A DNA stretch of 64,000 bases from Macrococcoides animalis (GTDB lineage: Bacteria > Bacillota > Bacilli > Staphylococcales > Staphylococcaceae): positions 1,240,001 to 1,304,000 of the forward strand of contig NZ_CP179727.1 of assembly GCF_047425875.1 (NCBI RefSeq). The letters are read 5' to 3'. Positions 62,650 to 64,000 of the stretch are shown piece after piece. Under the pieces are notes generated by a model. The model was not told the DNA's origin. It saw nothing but the letters and a program-made list of their open reading frames with translations, and made no database searches. Position 1 is the first letter of the stretch. Each line of letters begins with the position of its first letter. Position numbers and translations under genes: made by a program.

Positions 62650-63356
62650 AGATACAACCCAAAGTCATGGAATGCTTGATGAATTTGGATATTTTCATCA
62701 TTATCAGTGAGTACAACAAAGTTAATAATATTATCTTTGAATCGGACGATACCTGCATCATGATGAACACAATCATAGTCTCCTGTTTTTGTACCGAATT
62801 CGATAGACTCATCCGATAGATACATTAATGTCTTATCTTTTAATAACTGTTGTTTCATGATTTGGTACATAGATTCGAATTGCGGATGGTTTTGAATAAG
62901 CGTAAGCGTTTGAAACATATCTTGTGATGTTGTGAAATTATCTAAACCCTCAGAGCGACGTTTAGTATCCATCATTTTTCTTTGCAAGATGGTATCTCTT
63001 AAATTATTACGCAGGAAATATTTGTTTAATGATTCTATACCAATCCATTCTATAAGAGTATTGGTAGCTCGATTATCACTAGCAATAATCATCAAAGTGA
63101 CTAAATCAAGTACAGTATATGCCGTCTGTGTTAAGTAAGGTGTAACTCCAGCACCTTCCACTTTCGTATCGATGGGAATAATACGGTCTAAATCACGAAT
63201 GCGTTCATCGAAAATATATAGCATAATTGGTAATTTGATAAGGCTCGCAGACGGAAAGACTCTAGAAGCGTCTGATTTAAAAAGCAACTCACCGTTCATT
63301 GAGATTAACGTACTACTGAAATTATTATTTTGCAAAAACAATTGATTATGATTCAT
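62628..63356 (-). CDS. Cytosolic beta-lactamase-fold serine hydrolase
   Basis: About 242 residues with all three penicillin-recognising motifs of class A beta-lactamases: SASLIK (S-x-x-K near residue 40), SDN (IIASDNRATN near 95) and KTG (EFGTKTGDYD near 195). A typical ExxLN omega-loop glutamate is not apparent; QRKMMDTKRRSEGLDNFTTSQDM occupies that region. There is no signal peptide, so the enzyme should be cytosolic, unlike true beta-lactamases. ATG 63356 (AAAGGA 10 bp upstream) is preferred over TTG 63365. Its 3' end overlaps ykfC by 22 bp. A role in cutting imported muropeptides is possible but unproven. Confidence 0.85.
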   Translation of the reverse strand: MNHNQLFLQNNNFSSTLISMNGELLFKSDASRVFPSASLIKLPIMLYIFDERIRDLDRIIPIDTKVEGAGVTPYLTQTAYTVLDLVTLMIIASDNRATNTLIEWIGIESLNKYFLRNNLRDTILQRKMMDTKRRSEGLDNFTTSQDMFQTLTLIQNHPQFESMYQIMKQQLLKDKTLMYLSDESIEFGTKTGDYDCVHHDAGIVRFKDNIINFVVLTDNDENIQIHQAFHDFGLYLQELVKS

Positions 63357-63454
63357 AAAAATCAAGTCCTTTCAAATGCTTGTATATAGTTATCATACAA
63401 CTTTTTGAAATTAATTTGTGTAAAATAATAATATTTAAATAAAAATATTAATCG

Positions 63455-63468
63455 TGAAAACCTTTTCA
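63455..63468 (+). promoter_or_regulatory. cre-like site upstream of treP
   Basis: TGAAAACCTTTTCA, one base from the palindromic cre TGAAAACGTTTTCA (the central G is C). It ends 7 bp before the -35 of treP. Confidence 0.5.
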
Positions 63469-63475
63469 GAAAACC

Positions 63476-63504
63476 TTTACATACTTGTATAGACAGTGTA
63501 CAAT
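63476..63504 (+). promoter_or_regulatory. treP promoter with TreR-like operator
   Basis: TTTACA (63476-63481), 17 bp, TACAAT (63499-63504). The spacer contains ACTTGTATAGACAGT (63483-63497), resembling the TreR operator type ACTTGTATATACAAGT in its left half. A second half-site GCTTGTATATA lies at 63379-63389. Trehalose-6-phosphate induction through a TreR repressor is inferred; treR itself is outside the window. Confidence 0.55.
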
Positions 63505-63537
63505 AAAATCATATCACAGAAGAAGGAGTTGACCAGC

Positions 63538-64000
63538 ATGGCAGTCAACAGAGACGAAGTTAGAAGTATAATTGACGCAATTGGTGGAAAAGACAATGTT
63601 TCAGCAGCAACGCATTGTGTAACAAGATTACGATTAGCATTAAAGGACGATTCAAAAGTAGATAAGGCAGCTTTAGATAAAATCAATTTAGTTAAAGGAT
63701 CATTTGCAGCAAACAACCAGTTCCAAATCGTTATTGGTCCAGGAACTGTAGACGAAGCTTATAAAGTATTCGTGGATGAAACAGGAATTGGCGAATCTTC
63801 AAAAGACGATGTAAAAGCAGCAGCAGCAGAGCAAATGAATCCATTACAACGTGCTATCAAGACATTGGGTGATGTATTCATTCCGTTGTTACCTGCAATC
63901 GTAACAGCCGGTTTATTATTAGGTCTTTCTAATTTATTACTAGATGCCGGTGTGTTCTTCAAAGATGGATCAGTAGTAGACAAGTACCCACAATTTAAAG
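63538..64000 (+). CDS. treP: Trehalose PTS transporter EIIBC (5' part)
   Basis: Imports and phosphorylates trehalose to trehalose-6-phosphate. Only the first 154 codons are in the window; the frame is open at the edge. The EIIB domain (about 1-85) has the phosphorylation site ATHCVTRLRL near Cys25 and GPGTVDEAYK near 75; the EIIC membrane domain starts at LGDVFIPLLPAIVTAGLLLG near 110. Sequence resembles staphylococcal TreP from MAVNRDEV onwards. AGAAGGAG precedes ATG 63538. treA and treR are expected downstream. Confidence 0.92.
   Translation, partial: MAVNRDEVRSIIDAIGGKDNVSAATHCVTRLRLALKDDSKVDKAALDKINLVKGSFAANNQFQIVIGPGTVDEAYKVFVDETGIGESSKDDVKAAAAEQMNPLQRAIKTLGDVFIPLLPAIVTAGLLLGLSNLLLDAGVFFKDGSVVDKYPQFK

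Noticed and set aside
62628..63356. Calling the SxxK/SDN/KTG protein a beta-lactamase resistance gene
   Set aside because: It lacks a signal peptide and an evident Glu166 omega loop, and its context is muropeptide recycling, so a resistance role is not supported.

Overview
The window is a chromosomal replication-origin region of a low-GC Gram-positive bacterium of the family Staphylococcaceae. The leftward order oriC-dnaA-dnaN-yaaA-recF-gyrB-gyrA, then nnrD, serS, yybS, gdpP, rplI, dnaB, purA, together with a rightward rpmH-rnpA-mnmE-mnmG-rsmG-noc and the block parB-mscS-DUF951-ychF-rpsF-ssb-rpsR and xpt-pbuX-guaB-guaA, is staphylococcal. An intact parA next to parB, a jag gene after rnpA and a bdbC/bdbD pair point away from Staphylococcus aureus and towards a deeper relative such as Macrococcus (inference from gene content; no 16S rRNA is present).

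Layout. 1-24.8 kb is mostly minus strand, i.e. co-directional with a fork leaving oriC leftwards: purA (PurBox promoter), yybS-gdpP-rplI-dnaB, a YceI protein, serS behind a T-box leader, nnrD (plus strand), alsS-alsD with a catabolite-response (cre) site, gyrB-gyrA, yaaA-recF, a four-gene block (bdbD-bdbC and an ABC exporter) lodged between yaaA and dnaN, then dnaN and dnaA. oriC (about 23.3-25.2 kb) is bipartite: DnaA boxes lie upstream of dnaA and again in the dnaA-dnaN gap, where boxes, a short GC block, DnaA-trio-like triplets and an AT-rich stretch stand in the order of the Bacillus unwinding element. 25.2-38.8 kb is plus strand: ribosome/tRNA-modification genes, noc, a CcpA-type cstA carbon-starvation transporter, parAB, mscS, ychF and rpsF-ssb-rpsR. 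38.8-41.8 kb holds a YfbU-family protein, a GNAT acetyltransferase and a general-stress protein with a sigma-B-type promoter. 41.7-46.9 kb is the guanine-riboswitch-controlled purine salvage/GMP operon.

47.2-59.9 kb is a single 4230-residue sortase-anchored surface protein: signal peptide, VWA domain with MIDAS, SpaA/Cna-B domain, 27 DUF11-like domains of about 109 residues (the last 16 forming a 981-bp three-domain super-repeat present 5 and 1/3 times with no difference that I could see), two PTTE-X stalks flanking an SdrD-type B domain, and LPDTG. This is the most striking element of the window.

59.9-64 kb: an NTF2-like small protein, tRNA-Ser(UGA), a muropeptide-recycling pair (dipeptide epimerase and NlpC/P60 endopeptidase) converging on a cytosolic beta-lactamase-fold serine hydrolase, and the 5' end of treP (trehalose PTS) with a cre site and a TreR-like operator. 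No insertion sequence, prophage, CRISPR array or rRNA gene was seen.
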